Shown piece after piece: positions 35,127 to 47,400 of a stretch of DNA of 64,000 nucleotides. The stretch is taken from assembly GCA_021732975.1 (NCBI GenBank), contig JAKFWC010000021.1, positions 1 through 64,000 of the forward strand, written 5' to 3'. Under the pieces are notes generated by a model. It saw only the letters and a program-made list of their open reading frames with translations. It was not told the origin of the DNA and made no database searches. The stretch comes from Planctomycetaceae bacterium (GTDB taxonomy: Bacteria; Planctomycetota; Planctomycetia; Planctomycetales; Planctomycetaceae). The stretch's first letter is position 1. Every line of letters begins with the position of its first letter. A program made the translations under genes and the position numbers.

Positions 35127-35909
35127 CCAATGCATCACGAAACCGCCGTCGACGTTGATTGTCTGGCCCGTCACTTGCTCGGCACGCGGCGATGACAGGA
35201 ACACAATCATGTTCGCGATGTCGGCGGGTGTCTGCCAGCGTCCCAACGGCACGACTTGGCGGACTTTTTCGTCGGCCCATTCTTCGTACGATTTTCGCAG
35301 CTCCGGCGGTTGTCGATCGTGCCAGCCTTGCCACACGCGGCGATTGAGCGGCGTCTGTACCATCCCCGGACAAACGGTGTTGACCCGCACGCCGAACGGG
35401 GCCAAGTCCTTTGCCATGCACTGCGCAAAGTTGATGTTTGCCGCCTTGCTCGCACTATACGGCGGATCGGTCGGCGACCCGATTTGTCCCGCCACCGAGG
35501 CCACGAACACGCACGTTCCCGACTTCCGTTCGCGCATTCCCGGCGCGACGACATGGGCGATGTGCGTCATCCCCATAACGTTCACCTCCAGCACTCGCGG
35601 CCAGGCCTCGACGGGCACTTCGGTAAACGGGAAGCCAAAGTGCCCCGATCCGATGGCGGCCGCATGAACGAGATGGTCGACCGGACCAAGCGTCTTTTCG
35701 GTTTCGAAGAGCGCCCGCTGGACCTGCTCCAGTTTCGACACATCACATGAGACGAACAGATCGCACAGCGCTGCCGCGTCACTCGGCGGTTGCAGATCCC
35801 ACACGGCGACACGGCCCCCTTCCGCGCGAAACGCTTCCGCCGCAGCCCGGCCGATGCCGCTCGCCCCGCCGGTGACGACGGCGATGTGGTTGGTGAGATC
35901 GAGATTCAT
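35124..35909 (-). CDS. Short-chain dehydrogenase/reductase (SDR)
   Basis: A 261-aa classical SDR using NAD(P). The cofactor motif TGGASGIG at 13-20 and catalytic YSASK near 150 with an upstream Ser are intact; NVMG replaces the usual NNAG-type motif. The C-terminal GQTINVDGGF is typical. It oxidises or reduces a secondary alcohol; the substrate is unknown. It is downstream of the HEAT gene's opposite neighbour and 30 nt after the membrane protein gene at 35940 on the same strand. Confidence 0.9.
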   Translation of the reverse strand: MNLDLTNHIAVVTGGASGIGRAAAEAFRAEGGRVAVWDLQPPSDAAALCDLFVSCDVSKLEQVQRALFETEKTLGPVDHLVHAAAIGSGHFGFPFTEVPVEAWPRVLEVNVMGMTHIAHVVAPGMRERKSGTCVFVASVAGQIGSPTDPPYSASKAANINFAQCMAKDLAPFGVRVNTVCPGMVQTPLNRRVWQGWHDRQPPELRKSYEEWADEKVRQVVPLGRWQTPADIANMIVFLSSPRAEQVTGQTINVDGGFVMHW

Positions 35910-35939
35910 CAGTCGCCTTTAGAAAATGGACGGTGCCGA

Positions 35940-36476
35940 TCAATGCTTTTCCGGTTCTGCTTTCGAAGTCTGATTCTGAAGTTGCAACCCACACCAGATG
36001 GCATAAGCCAGAACAGCTACCGGCAGAGTCCAGGAAACGACCATGACCCACCGCATCGCTGGGGGAGATTCAGCCAGGTCCGATAACAAAATCGCCATGG
36101 CCGGAAACACGCAGAGAAAGCTAAAGAACGTCAGGACGACGCCGGCAAGCAGCCAGCAACTGACGAACCAATACAGGAAACGGATCGCAAACTCCGGTGA
36201 CGAACGATACGTCCGATTGCAGTAGATCAGGGATACCACGAACGGCCACCACAACCAAAAAATCGCCGCGATTAAATAGCAATCCGGACGATGCCCAAAC
36301 CCAACGAGATACAGTTTGCAGAGACCGTTGAGTTCTATGCCTCGTGCTTCGTAAAAGCCACGGAACTCCCACGCAGCGAACTGAAATGGAGCCGAGATGA
36401 AAAACAGAACAAAGGCCGATCCCAGTACTAAGCCGGCCGCCTGCTTCCGATAATCCGGTGATGTTTGGCTCGACAT
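35940..36476 (-). CDS. Small polytopic membrane protein, unknown function
   Basis: A 178-aa protein from ATG 36476 (MSSQTSPDYRK); the frame can extend 14 residues upstream. It has four hydrophobic helices, at about 14-36, 65-85, 100-125 and 145-165. I do not recognise the family. Its DNA looks less GC-rich than its neighbours, which hints at a different origin. Located upstream of the SDR gene and divergent from the sugar ABC operon. Confidence 0.65.
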   Translation of the reverse strand: MSSQTSPDYRKQAAGLVLGSAFVLFFISAPFQFAAWEFRGFYEARGIELNGLCKLYLVGFGHRPDCYLIAAIFWLWWPFVVSLIYCNRTYRSSPEFAIRFLYWFVSCWLLAGVVLTFFSFLCVFPAMAILLSDLAESPPAMRWVMVVSWTLPVAVLAYAIWCGLQLQNQTSKAEPEKH

Positions 36477-36627
36477 GAACAGGCTTTCCAATCCGCGAGC
36501 ACCTGCGTTGAGCAACATCGGAGAACACCGCCGCTTGACCGATGTTCGTTGCCGTCGGTATCGTTACGGATTCTCCCCAATCATCAATCATACTCTTGAC
36601 CGGTGCGTTTCGCCCCCGGAGTCGTTC

Positions 36628-37758
36628 ATGATGTTGCGTCCATTGCGTTTGTCGTCCCTATTGTGCCTTGGCGTGCTCACTTTTGCCGCCGGGTGTGCGT
36701 CCGAGATTCCCAAAGAAGTCGCGAAGTCACCCGACAAAGCCGCGGTACCGGAAGCGGGTAGCGCAAAGGCGACCAGGCGGATTATCATTCTGACCAACGG
36801 CAATTCGCCCTACTGGGATGCCTGCCGCGCCGGGGTGCAGGATGCGAACACGCAATTGAAACTCGCGGACGCCGGACTCGTTGCGGAGATGGAAGTCAAC
36901 GACGGCACGCCCCAGGGACAGATCGACAAGTTGCGGCAATACGGCAGCCAGAGCGATATCGCCGCCGTCGGCGTCTCGGCGATTGATGCCAGCAATGCTG
37001 CCGTTGCTGACGAACTTCGCAACCTGCAGAAGAAAAGGCTTGCGGTCATCACCATCGATTCCGATCTCGATCGCGAAAAGTTCCGCGATGCCCGGCGGGC
37101 CTTTGTCGGCACAGACAACCTCGCCGGCGGCAAAGTCCTCGGCATGTGTGCGGCGGCTCTGAAGCCGGATGGTGGCGAATATGTGACGTTTGTCGGCCGG
37201 ACCGGAGCACAAAACGCCATGGAACGCATTGGTGGTTTCGGCGAAGGAGCCGGGCCGAAATTCGCGGCGAAGGATTCGATGGGGGACGATCTTGATCGCA
37301 CCCGCGCCAAAGACAACGTCCGCAATGCGATCGGCAATCATCCACAGCTCAACACGCTGGTCGGCATCTGGTCGTACAACGCCCCGGCCATTGTGGATGT
37401 CGTCCGCGAACTGAAAGCCCGTGAGAAATACAGCATCGTCGTCTTCGATGCCGAGCCAAGCACCATCCAGGCGATGGCCGACGGCGATGTCGACGTGATG
37501 GTCGTGCAGGATCCGTATCGCATGGGCTTCGACGGCGTGAAGTTGCTCAAGGCGATCATCCAGAACGACGACGCCACGCAGAACGCTTTGATTTCGGAGT
37601 TCGTCAAAGGCATGGACGTTCTCGACACGGGACTGAAAGTGGTTGTGCCGAACGATGCGTCACCGATCGCGAAGCTCAAGTTAGGCGAAGGCGTGAAAGT
37701 CCACACGCTCTCTGATTTCAAAGCGTGGCTGGAAAAGTACGGCCTCGCGGGTTCGTAA
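36628..37758 (+). CDS. Sugar ABC transporter substrate-binding lipoprotein (ribose type)
   Basis: A 376-aa periplasmic-binding-protein type 1 lipoprotein. The N-terminus MMLRPLRLSSLLCLG leads to the lipobox FAAGC with Cys23. The mature fold has the RbsB-like pattern (IIILTNGNSPYWDACRAGVQ, then DSDLDREKFRDARRAFVGTDN). ATG 36628 follows GGAG by 6 nt; the longer frame to 36475 overlaps the divergent gene. It is the first gene of a three-gene importer (binding protein, permease, ATPase). The likely ligand is a pentose or related sugar. Confidence 0.9.
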   Translation: MMLRPLRLSSLLCLGVLTFAAGCASEIPKEVAKSPDKAAVPEAGSAKATRRIIILTNGNSPYWDACRAGVQDANTQLKLADAGLVAEMEVNDGTPQGQIDKLRQYGSQSDIAAVGVSAIDASNAAVADELRNLQKKRLAVITIDSDLDREKFRDARRAFVGTDNLAGGKVLGMCAAALKPDGGEYVTFVGRTGAQNAMERIGGFGEGAGPKFAAKDSMGDDLDRTRAKDNVRNAIGNHPQLNTLVGIWSYNAPAIVDVVRELKAREKYSIVVFDAEPSTIQAMADGDVDVMVVQDPYRMGFDGVKLLKAIIQNDDATQNALISEFVKGMDVLDTGLKVVVPNDASPIAKLKLGEGVKVHTLSDFKAWLEKYGLAGS

Positions 37759-37769
37759 AGTTTTCGATG

Positions 37770-37935
37770 TCGGGGCAGGGGCCCCGACCTATGTTGATCT
37801 CACACTTGTTCCCAAGCTCCGCTTGGGAACATCCGGAATCGAGGCTCTGCCTCGTCTCTGTCCTACTCATCTCAGCCTGTCGAGGCGGAGCCTCGGAAAA
37901 GAACGTTCCCAAGCAGAGCTTGGGAACGAGTGTGT
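37770..37935. repeat. Small hairpin plus family I double-hairpin inverted repeat
   Basis: CGGGGCAGGGGCCCCG (37770-37787) is a small hairpin. After it, the arm 37801-37855 begins CACACTTGTTCCCAAGC and the arm 37880-37935 ends GCTTGGGAACGAGTGTG. Each arm contains GTTCCCAAGC-n-GCTTGGGAAC as its own hairpin and an inner GAGGC/GCCTC pair. It separates the binding protein and permease genes and ends just before ATG 37941. Confidence 0.88.
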
Positions 37936-37940
37936 GCGAA

Positions 37941-39581
37941 ATGTCTGCTCCGTCTTTCTGGCGTCGACATGAATTCAGCCTGCTGCTGGCGATTCTCTGC
38001 GTCGTCATCGCGACAGCAGCTCTCGACGCCCAGCACAACTACATCACCGACCCGGTGAACAGCGGATGGCAACTGCTGCGGCAATGGTCGATGCTCAGCC
38101 TGTTCGCGCTCGGGGCCGCAGTGGTGATCATCACCGGCGGGATCGATCTCTCGACGGGATCGGTCATCGCCCTCAGCGGCACCGTCTGCGCAACGATCAT
38201 GCTGCTTCTCGCACCGGAAGCGCTGACGACACCGAATGCGCCGCTGCCGATGTGGGTCGCAGGAACCGCGATTGGCGGCACGATCTTCGTCGGTTTTCTC
38301 ATCGGCAGCCTGCACGCCTGGCTCATCACTGTGGTGGGCCTGCCTCCGTTCGTCGCAACGCTGGCGACACTGGTTGGGCTCCGCAGCCTTGCCCGAGCCC
38401 TGTGCGAATCGGTCACACTGGCGGTCAACGGCGGCGTGGGGACACAGATCAATGTCGCCAATCAACAATTTCGCTACCTCGCCAATTCCGTATGGATTCC
38501 CGCGGTACTCGTCGTCGTGTTGAGTCTCGCGCTGTGGGTCATGCTCAGCCGGTCAGTTCTCGGTCGGCATCTGTATGCCCTCGGGGGGAACGAGCAGGCC
38601 GCGCGACTCAGCGGCATTCAGACCGATCACCTCAAATGGGTGGCGTACTGTCTGAGTGCGATTCTGAGTTCGCTTTCGGGCATTCTGTATGTGTGCGACC
38701 AGACTGTGGCCGAGCCACAAACTCTCGGCCGCGGTTACGAATTGAACGCGATCGCCGCCGCCGTGGTTGGCGGTTGTTCGCTGCAGGGCGGAGTCGGTAC
38801 CGTGCCCGGCACGCTGCTCGGCGCGTTATTCCTGCGCGTGGTGATCGATGGCGTCGCGAAGATCATCGATACCGGGGCTGACGTGTTCGAGGGCCTGATC
38901 GTCGGTGTCGTCGTCGTCTTCGCGGTGACGTTTTCTCATAGTGGTGCCGCTCAGTCACACCGCCGTGGTCTATTCGCAGGTGGTCTCGGTGGGGTGACGA
39001 TTCTGAACCTCACGATTCTCGCCGGGGTGCTCACCGCCCTCCTGGGCATCAAGTTCACACAGGGCCGTCTGAACATGGACGCGCTGTGGTTAAGCACCCT
39101 GGCGATGCTTAGCACTGTGGCATTGTTATTGATTGCCCGGCAGGAATGGTCGCCGATACTCCGCCGTCGTGCCGGAATCACCTGGGCCGTTGCAACCGTC
39201 GTGCTGGTCATCGGTCTGGATCGGGCCTACCCCGCCGTGCAAACCAATTCTGCCATCGCGGTGGTGCAACGCCTCGGTGGCCGCGTGATTCAGAACGACA
39301 ACGGCATCGTCGTGGACCTCACCGACACGACCGTTGATGATGATGCCTTCCGCCGTGTCGCGGCCAAGTTCGAGCATCTCCGGCCGTTCGGCGAATTGCG
39401 GCTCGCCAACACCACTGTGACCGATCGCAGCCTGCGGTTGTTGCCGAAATTCAAAACATTGAAGACGGTCGATGTCAGCGGGACGAAAGTCACTCCCGGG
39501 GGCGTCATTGGGTTAAGGCGCGCTTTGTCAGGGGCAGAAATCGTTGGCGATGAAACTCCCAAGGCGAGCGGGGGGACGTGA
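37941..39581 (+). CDS. Ribose-type ABC permease with extra membrane helices and a C-terminal leucine-rich-repeat tail
   Basis: A 546-aa protein. Residues 1-335 are an RbsC-like permease (VIITGGIDLSTGSVIALSG near 55-73; LGGNEQAARLSGI near 213). Residues about 350-433 add three or more hydrophobic helices. From about 440, DLTDTTVDDDAF, LRLANTTVTDRSL and VDVSGTKVTPGGV are leucine-rich repeats of the planctomycete kind. RbsC proteins usually end near 330 aa. ATG 37941 is preceded by a repeat; the frame back to 37725 crosses it. The last six residues (KASGGT) and the stop are encoded by the arm of the repeat at 39563. Confidence 0.88.
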   Translation: MSAPSFWRRHEFSLLLAILCVVIATAALDAQHNYITDPVNSGWQLLRQWSMLSLFALGAAVVIITGGIDLSTGSVIALSGTVCATIMLLLAPEALTTPNAPLPMWVAGTAIGGTIFVGFLIGSLHAWLITVVGLPPFVATLATLVGLRSLARALCESVTLAVNGGVGTQINVANQQFRYLANSVWIPAVLVVVLSLALWVMLSRSVLGRHLYALGGNEQAARLSGIQTDHLKWVAYCLSAILSSLSGILYVCDQTVAEPQTLGRGYELNAIAAAVVGGCSLQGGVGTVPGTLLGALFLRVVIDGVAKIIDTGADVFEGLIVGVVVVFAVTFSHSGAAQSHRRGLFAGGLGGVTILNLTILAGVLTALLGIKFTQGRLNMDALWLSTLAMLSTVALLLIARQEWSPILRRRAGITWAVATVVLVIGLDRAYPAVQTNSAIAVVQRLGGRVIQNDNGIVVDLTDTTVDDDAFRRVAAKFEHLRPFGELRLANTTVTDRSLRLLPKFKTLKTVDVSGTKVTPGGVIGLRRALSGAEIVGDETPKASGGT

Positions 39582-39652
39582 GTCCCCCCGGTGATTTCAA
39601 CTCGTCTTTCAAAAGCCAATCACCGGGGGCGAGTAACCTCCCCCCGCTCGCC
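39563..39652. repeat. Inverted repeat overlapping the permease stop codon
   Basis: The left arm GGCGAGCGGGGGGACG...GGTGATT (39563-39597) pairs with AATCACCGGGGGCG...CGCTCGCC (39618-39652). The left arm also folds on itself (GGGGGGAC/GTCCCCCC). The permease stop at 39579-39581 is inside it, and the ATPase ATG is 16 nt after it. Confidence 0.87.
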
Positions 39653-39667
39653 GAAGAGATTTGTCGC

Positions 39668-41182
39668 ATGACCGAACCCGCTCGCATCCGCTTTTCACAT
39701 GTGACGAAGCAGTTCTTCGCCGTCACCGCGCTGGATGATGTTTCGTTCGATGTCCGTCCCGGCGAATTGCTCGCCCTTTGCGGTGAAAACGGAGCGGGCA
39801 AAAGCACGCTGATGAAAATCCTGTCGGGGGTTATTTCCGACTACGAAGGCATCATAGAGCTCGATGGTCAGTCGGTTCGTTTCACCGGAACTCGGGATGC
39901 TGAACGGCACGGTGTCAGCATCATCCATCAGGAACTTAACCTCGTTAATGACCTGACGGCCGCCGCAAACATTTTTCTTGGACGCGAGATCACCCGGCTG
40001 GGTGTCTGGCTCGATGATGCCGCGATGCGCACGCAAGCCGCGGACTTGTTCCAGCAACTCGACTGTGCGATCCGACCGGATGACTTGATCCGGACCTTGC
40101 GGATCGGCGACCAGCAACTCGTGGAGATCGCGAAAGCCCTCGCGCTGCGGGCCCGCATTCTCATTATGGACGAGCCGACGAGCGCCCTCACGGAAAGCGA
40201 AGTCGCCCGGTTGTACCGCATCATCGCCAAGCTGCGCGAGCGCGGTGTGACGATCATTTACATCTCGCACAAGATGGATGAAGTCTTCCGACTCGCTGAC
40301 CGTATCACCGTGCTGCGTGATGGCAAGGTGATCCAAACGCTCGAACGGGCCGCGACATCGCCGAAGGACATCACACGATTGATGGTCGGTCGTGACATCA
40401 ATACCGCCGGATTTCGCACATCGCCGGCGGTCGGTGAAGAAATTGTGCGTGTCGAAAATCTTTCTCTTCCTTGGCCCGGGCATGCCCGCGAGTGGCGGCT
40501 GCAGAATGTGTCGCTGTCGGTGCGGCGAGGCGAGGTGCTGGGTATCGCTGGACTGATGGGCGCGGGGCGGACGGAACTGCTCGAATGTCTGTACGGCAGC
40601 AGCCCGGAACCTCCGCAGGGGCAAATTTTTCTGCGGGGAAAGACCTTGCGGTTCGCTGATCCGCAAGCTGCCCTGCAAGCCGGCGTGGCGATGGTCACTG
40701 AAGACCGCAAGCGCTACGGCGTGATCACCACCATGAATGTCCGCGAGCACATTACGCTGTCGAGTTTGGACCAATCGTCGATCGCCGGACTGATTCAATT
40801 CGGCCGCGAAGCCGACGCCGGGCATGAATCGATTCGACAACTCCGCATCAAGACGGCAGGCGGAGAAGCAGGGATCCTGTCCCTCAGCGGTGGCAATCAG
40901 CAAAAGTGCCTGATTGCCCGCGCGCTCCGCACCAACCCCGTGCTGTTGCTGCTTGATGATCCCACGCGCGGCATCGATGTCGGCGCGAAAGCGGAAATCT
41001 ATCGGCTCATCGACGAACTCTGTCAGCAGGGGCTCGCCATCATCATCACATCGAGCGAACTGCCGGAACTGCTGACCGTGTGCGATCGCATCGTCGTCCT
41101 TTGCGAAGGCCGCAAGACGGGCGAATTTCAGCGCGAAGAATTCTCCGAAGCGGCTCTCATGGAAGCCGCGACAGGGAATTGA
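39668..41182 (+). CDS. Sugar ABC transporter double ATP-binding protein (RbsA/MglA type)
   Basis: A 504-aa cytosolic energising subunit with two fused ABC domains. The first has Walker A GENGAGKST near 39-47 and the Walker B region ILIMDEPTSAL. The second has the usual degenerate GLMGAGRTE near 295, signature LSGGNQQK near 400 and LLLDDPTRGID. ATG 39668 was preferred; the 30 extra codons upstream are repeat DNA. It completes the importer with the lipoprotein at 36628 and permease at 37941. Confidence 0.93.
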   Translation: MTEPARIRFSHVTKQFFAVTALDDVSFDVRPGELLALCGENGAGKSTLMKILSGVISDYEGIIELDGQSVRFTGTRDAERHGVSIIHQELNLVNDLTAAANIFLGREITRLGVWLDDAAMRTQAADLFQQLDCAIRPDDLIRTLRIGDQQLVEIAKALALRARILIMDEPTSALTESEVARLYRIIAKLRERGVTIIYISHKMDEVFRLADRITVLRDGKVIQTLERAATSPKDITRLMVGRDINTAGFRTSPAVGEEIVRVENLSLPWPGHAREWRLQNVSLSVRRGEVLGIAGLMGAGRTELLECLYGSSPEPPQGQIFLRGKTLRFADPQAALQAGVAMVTEDRKRYGVITTMNVREHITLSSLDQSSIAGLIQFGREADAGHESIRQLRIKTAGGEAGILSLSGGNQQKCLIARALRTNPVLLLLDDPTRGIDVGAKAEIYRLIDELCQQGLAIIITSSELPELLTVCDRIVVLCEGRKTGEFQREEFSEAALMEAATGN

Positions 41183-41198
41183 GGCGGTACGACATCCT

Positions 41199-41224
41199 TC
41201 CAAGTCCGGAGCGCAAGCGACGGG
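41199..41224. repeat. Short unit of family K
   Basis: TCCGGAGCGCAAGCGACGGG recurs in variants at 14242, 14282 (inverted), 12665 (partial) and 19514 (inverted). This copy is single and lies between convergent genes. Confidence 0.55.
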
Positions 41225-41231
41225 AGTCCGC

Positions 41232-41729
41232 TCACCGCACGCGCTGGAAATACTCACGAGACGTTCCCATACCGGGGATGATCCAGTACGAATCAGAACT
41301 GTCAAAATGGATGTGTGAGATCTCGGATTGCTCGATTCCGAGCGACTGGAGTTCGGACGGCTTCGACGCGATTTCCCGAATGACAACCGAGTGCGAATCG
41401 CGTCCTATAACTTCATAACGACTCTTTTCCGCAGGATCGTTTGCAGTCAACTGATACGTGAATGTTCCATTGTTGACGTACGTGATCTGTAGCGTTCCGA
41501 ACAACTTGCGAAGTCCGGCTAACTGCTCGTCGTTGAAAGTGCGGTTTGCTTGCAGTTCAGCGATGGTTCGCTCGGCATCAGATTGCCAGGTTCCCAATAG
41601 CCGCTCATCCGTGATCCGCCGCGGAATCAGTATCAGGGCCATAACGGCAAACAGAAGTGACGCGAGGAGTGCTAATCCGAAGGCAAGTTGCTTCCACTGC
41701 GTCATCGACAGCTCAACAGCGACTGTCAT
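41232..41729 (-). CDS. Single-pass membrane-anchored protein, unknown function
   Basis: A 165-aa protein. ATG 41729 follows GAGGGG by 6 nt and avoids the 9-residue extension. An N-terminal transmembrane helix (about 12-38) is followed by a soluble domain with alternating strands (LLGTWQSDAERT, ITYVNNGTFTYQL, YWIIPGMGT), similar in outline to lipocalin-like small domains. It is not a recognised family. It starts 27 nt after the pyrG stop on the same strand, so it may be read through from pyrG. Confidence 0.6.
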   Translation of the reverse strand: MTVAVELSMTQWKQLAFGLALLASLLFAVMALILIPRRITDERLLGTWQSDAERTIAELQANRTFNDEQLAGLRKLFGTLQITYVNNGTFTYQLTANDPAEKSRYEVIGRDSHSVVIREIASKPSELQSLGIEQSEISHIHFDSSDSYWIIPGMGTSREYFQRVR

Positions 41730-41755
41730 CTCACGCCCCTCGTTAACTCCATTCA

Positions 41756-43510
<1,755 letters not shown>

Positions 43511-44340
43511 GAACCGAGCATAATCATCCGGCGTGTCGATGCCAACGGAGGGCTGATCGACGACGCCGACGGCGATCCGGACGCCGGCTTCCAAGGCCCG
43601 CAGTTGCTCGAGTTTTTCCTGATTTTCCAGCCGCGACGGAGGTTGTTGCGTGATGTTCAGCAGAAAATTGCGGCGGTACGCATAAATTCCCAGATGCAGG
43701 TGCCACGGGCGTTCACCACTCGCCAGCACATCTGCAATGTCGCGGTCCCGCAGATGCGGAATTGGCGACCGGCTGAAATAGAGCGCCTGCCCATTGGCGC
43801 CGCAAACCACTTTCACGCAAGACGTTGCCAGCACCTGCTCGGCATGATCGATCGGTGTCGCGAGCGTGGCCATCGGTGCGGTCGGATCATCGATCAGCAA
43901 TTGCACAACGTGGTCAATATGTGAGGGATTCAGTTCGGGTTCATCGCCCTGAATGTTGACGATGATGTCCGCGTCAGCCAACGACCGCCGGGCGACTTCG
44001 GCAATGCGATCGGTCCCGCTGGGATGATCACCGGTCATTTCCGCCCGGCCGCCGAATCCGCGGACCACACCGGCGATTTCGGGACTGTCGGTGGCGATGA
44101 GGACATCGGCCAGGGATTTTGCTTTCCGGGCCGATTCCCACACGTATTGAATGAGGGGCTGCCCCGTCTCCGCCAGCAACAATTTCCGCGGCAACCGGGT
44201 GGATTGCAGCCGTCCGGGGATGACACCGTAAACTTTCATGCCGACCTCCTTGTCGTGAGCGCAGATGGTCCTGCGGATGGACCAAGATGCCGGAAGAGGC
44301 GGTCTGCGTCAATGTCGGTTCGCGGTCGATGGAATCCTTG

Positions 44341-44417
44341 TGTGCCACGGCCGTGTCGGCCGTGCGTTGGTACAGAGCGTGATGCTCCACTTGCACGGCC
44401 GACACGGCCGTGGCACA
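44341..44417. repeat. Family D double hairpin with 25-bp perfect arms
   Basis: TGTGCCACGGCCGTGTCGGC and the next five bases are exactly complementary to 44393-44417. Each arm is itself palindromic (CACGGCC...GGCCGTG). It ends 3 nt before the stop codon of the gene at 44421 and 100 nt from kdsB. Confidence 0.92.
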
Positions 44418-44420
44418 CCA

Positions 44421-47400
44421 TCAGCGTACCGTCACAAAATCGTTGTGATTGAGCAGGGCCTGCACCAGTGACACGCGGGCTTGTTGGGCCGGATTGGGGC
44501 GATTTGTGGCTTTCGCGAGGACAGTCCATGATGCAAGGGCTTCCCGGCTGGCAGTGATTTCAGTCGCAACCGGGTCGACGGCCAGGATCGTTCGGAACGC
44601 ACTCCGAATGAACTCTTCATCGTCGATGGCCGTGATGCGTGCGGCGATCTTCTCCGCGGCGGTCGCGGCCAGCGGGCTGTTTTCGAGGGCGAGGGCTTGT
44701 TGCGGCACGATACTTTCCGCCCGGCGGTAACATTCGAGCACATTCGCATCATCGAATGTCGACAGGAATTTCTGATGCTCGTTGTGGGAATGGACGTAGT
44801 ACAAACTCCGGCGGCGGGATGCGTCGTCGTTGACAGGAACGGACGGTCCGCCTTGTGTGAGATCGAGTTCGCCGGACAGCGACAACAAACTGTCGCGCAC
44901 GACTTGGGCTTCCATCCGCCGTGGGTTCGTTCGCCACACGAAACGATTTTCGGGGTCTTTCGCGATGGTTGTTTCTGGCACATCCGCATTCGACGACGAC
45001 AGGCGGTACGTACGCGATGTCACAATCAACCGGTGAATGTACTTCATGCTCCAACCGTGTTCGATGAATTCCACGGCGAGCCAATCGAGCAGTTCAGGAT
45101 GCGTCGGCGGCGTCCCTTTGCGGCCGAAGTCAAACACCGTCGGCACCAGCGGGCGACCGAAGTGCCGATTCCATAAATGATTCACCGCTACCCGCGCCGG
45201 CAGGGGATTCGCGGGGTCGGTGAGCCATTTCGCCAAAGCGGTGCGCCGTCCAGTGCTGGTGGCGGGAAACGGCTTTCGGCGTGATTCCTCATTCTCCAGA
45301 TTGTTTTCGAGCGTCTTCAGCGATCCCACCAGGGGCGTGTATGTCTCCCCCGGTGTTTCCGCAGCTTTCTGAGCTGTTTCGAGAGCTGTCCTTGCCGCGG
45401 CAACTTTCTTCTCCGCATCAACTTTCTTGTCCGGAGCGGTTTTCAGCAGTTCCAGTTCTGTCTGGGAGATGGCTTCGTCAGCTTGCGCGACGGCTGCCGC
45501 CTTCTCAGCTTGGGCCGCCGCTTGCGAAAGTGGCGCAACGTCTCCGTTGGTGAGCCGCGCTCGATCTGCGGCAGCTTTGGCTTGAATCGCAGCCATCTGC
45601 GCGGTGACGGAAACGAGCTTCTTCTCGGCGATGGCGAAATCCAACCTCGCTTGATCGACAGGTAGCGGACCCTCTGACGGTTTGCCCGCGTGTTCGATGA
45701 GCTTCACCGAATTGGGCAGCGTTCGAAGTTCAAAGTGCTGGAAATCGGCCTGCGCATCGAACGTGATGATCTCCAACGCCCCGGCTTTCCGCGCAATGGG
45801 CAACCGGTAGGCAACTGCGTGTTGGCTATCGACGGAGATGTTCACCAGGGTGCCGCGGACACGCAAGATCATCTCATGCGGTTGGTTCAATTCGATCTTG
45901 CGCGATTGAGCGGAATTGGGCGGGTAGACATAGTCCGCACCGTTCTTGTAGGCGACCTGCGCCTTGGGGCCGGCCGCATAGGAACTCAAATACGCGAGGA
46001 TTTCCTGTTCCTCGGCGGTCACATCGAACGTGATGCCAACCGATTTCCACATGTCGCCGCCGGTGGGTGTGTACTTCAGTGTGGCCTCGAAGTTTTCCGG
46101 CGGTGGCGTCTTGAGTCGCAACGCTGTGCGGGTGGCACCGACTTGCGATTGCCGCAATTTGCCGTCGACATACGTCCACTGCCCGATCCGCTGCTCCCAC
46201 ACGTCCGGTCGCGCGGCGGTGAAATCGTCTTTCACGATGGCAGCCCCGTTCTCTTCCACGGGTGACGCTGGTAATTTCGTCGCCGCGGCTTCGGATTCTG
46301 CGAGTTTCTTCTTCGCGGTAATGAGACCCGCTTCGGCTTCAATCCGGCGTTTTTCTGCGGCCTTGAGATGCGCCTCAGCAACAAACCCCCGCATGCCGGG
46401 TTGCGTGGCTTCCGGTGGCAATGTGACTGGTTCGATATGCAACGGTTTGAAGCCGAGAAACGCGGGGATCTTCGGTTCGATCACCCGGTTCTTGTCCGGA
46501 TTACGGTCGTCACCGCGGATGTGCAGGAACGTCTGTGCGTCGAGATTGCAGTCGAACGCCCGCGGGATGCCGTCTTTCTCGAAGTCGATTTCTCCCGGCA
46601 CGGCATCGGTCCGTACCTGATACGGCTCGAAGATCGCCCGCATCTGGTAATACTCGACTTGCGCAAACGGGTCATATTTGTGGTCGTGACACTTCGCACA
46701 ATTGAACGTCAGTCCAAGGAATGACTTCGCGGTGTGTTCGACGGTTTCGTCCAGCCAACTGGTGCGATTGAACTTGAAATACTGCCGGGCGAGAAAGCCA
46801 CTGGCCCGTAGTTTGTCGAGATCGTTCGGATACAACTCGTCCGCAGCAAGCATTTCGCGCACCATCTGGTCGTAACCCTTGTCGGCATTCAACGATTCGA
46901 TGATCCAGTCGCGCCAGTGCCAGATGTGCTTCTGCGAATTGCGGACTTCGGCCCCGAGGCCCCACCAGTCGCTGTACCGCCAGATGTCCATCCAGTGTCG
47001 GCCCCAGCGCTCGCCGTATTGGGGACTGTCGAGCAACCGCGTGACGACTTTGTCGTAGGCTTCCGGCGAATCATCGGCGAGGAAGGCTTCGCGCTCGGCG
47101 AGTGTCGGCGGCAAGCCGATCAGATCGAGCGACACCCGCCGCAGCCAGACGGCTTTGTCGGCGGTCCGTTGCGGGGTGAGTCCCATCTCGTGATGCTTCG
47201 CAGCGATGAATGCATCAAGCGGATTCTGTGACCACGCCTGATCGCTGACGATAGGAACGGTTGGTCGCACCGGAGTTTTGAACGCCCAATGTTCGCGCGG
47301 ATCACGCTCGGGTTGTTCATCCGCTGGCGTTTTCGCGCCACTGGCGATCCATGTCCGAATGGCCGCGATTTCCGCGGGTTTGAGCGGTTCCCCCTCCGGC

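Noticed and set aside
37725-37940. N-terminal extension of the sugar permease
   Set aside because: It overlaps the end of the binding-protein gene and reads through an inverted repeat; the permease family begins near ATG 37941.
39695-41386. A 563-aa open frame antisense to the sugar ABC ATPase
   Set aside because: It is the mirror of a well-supported two-domain ATPase on the plus strand and has no recognisable domain.
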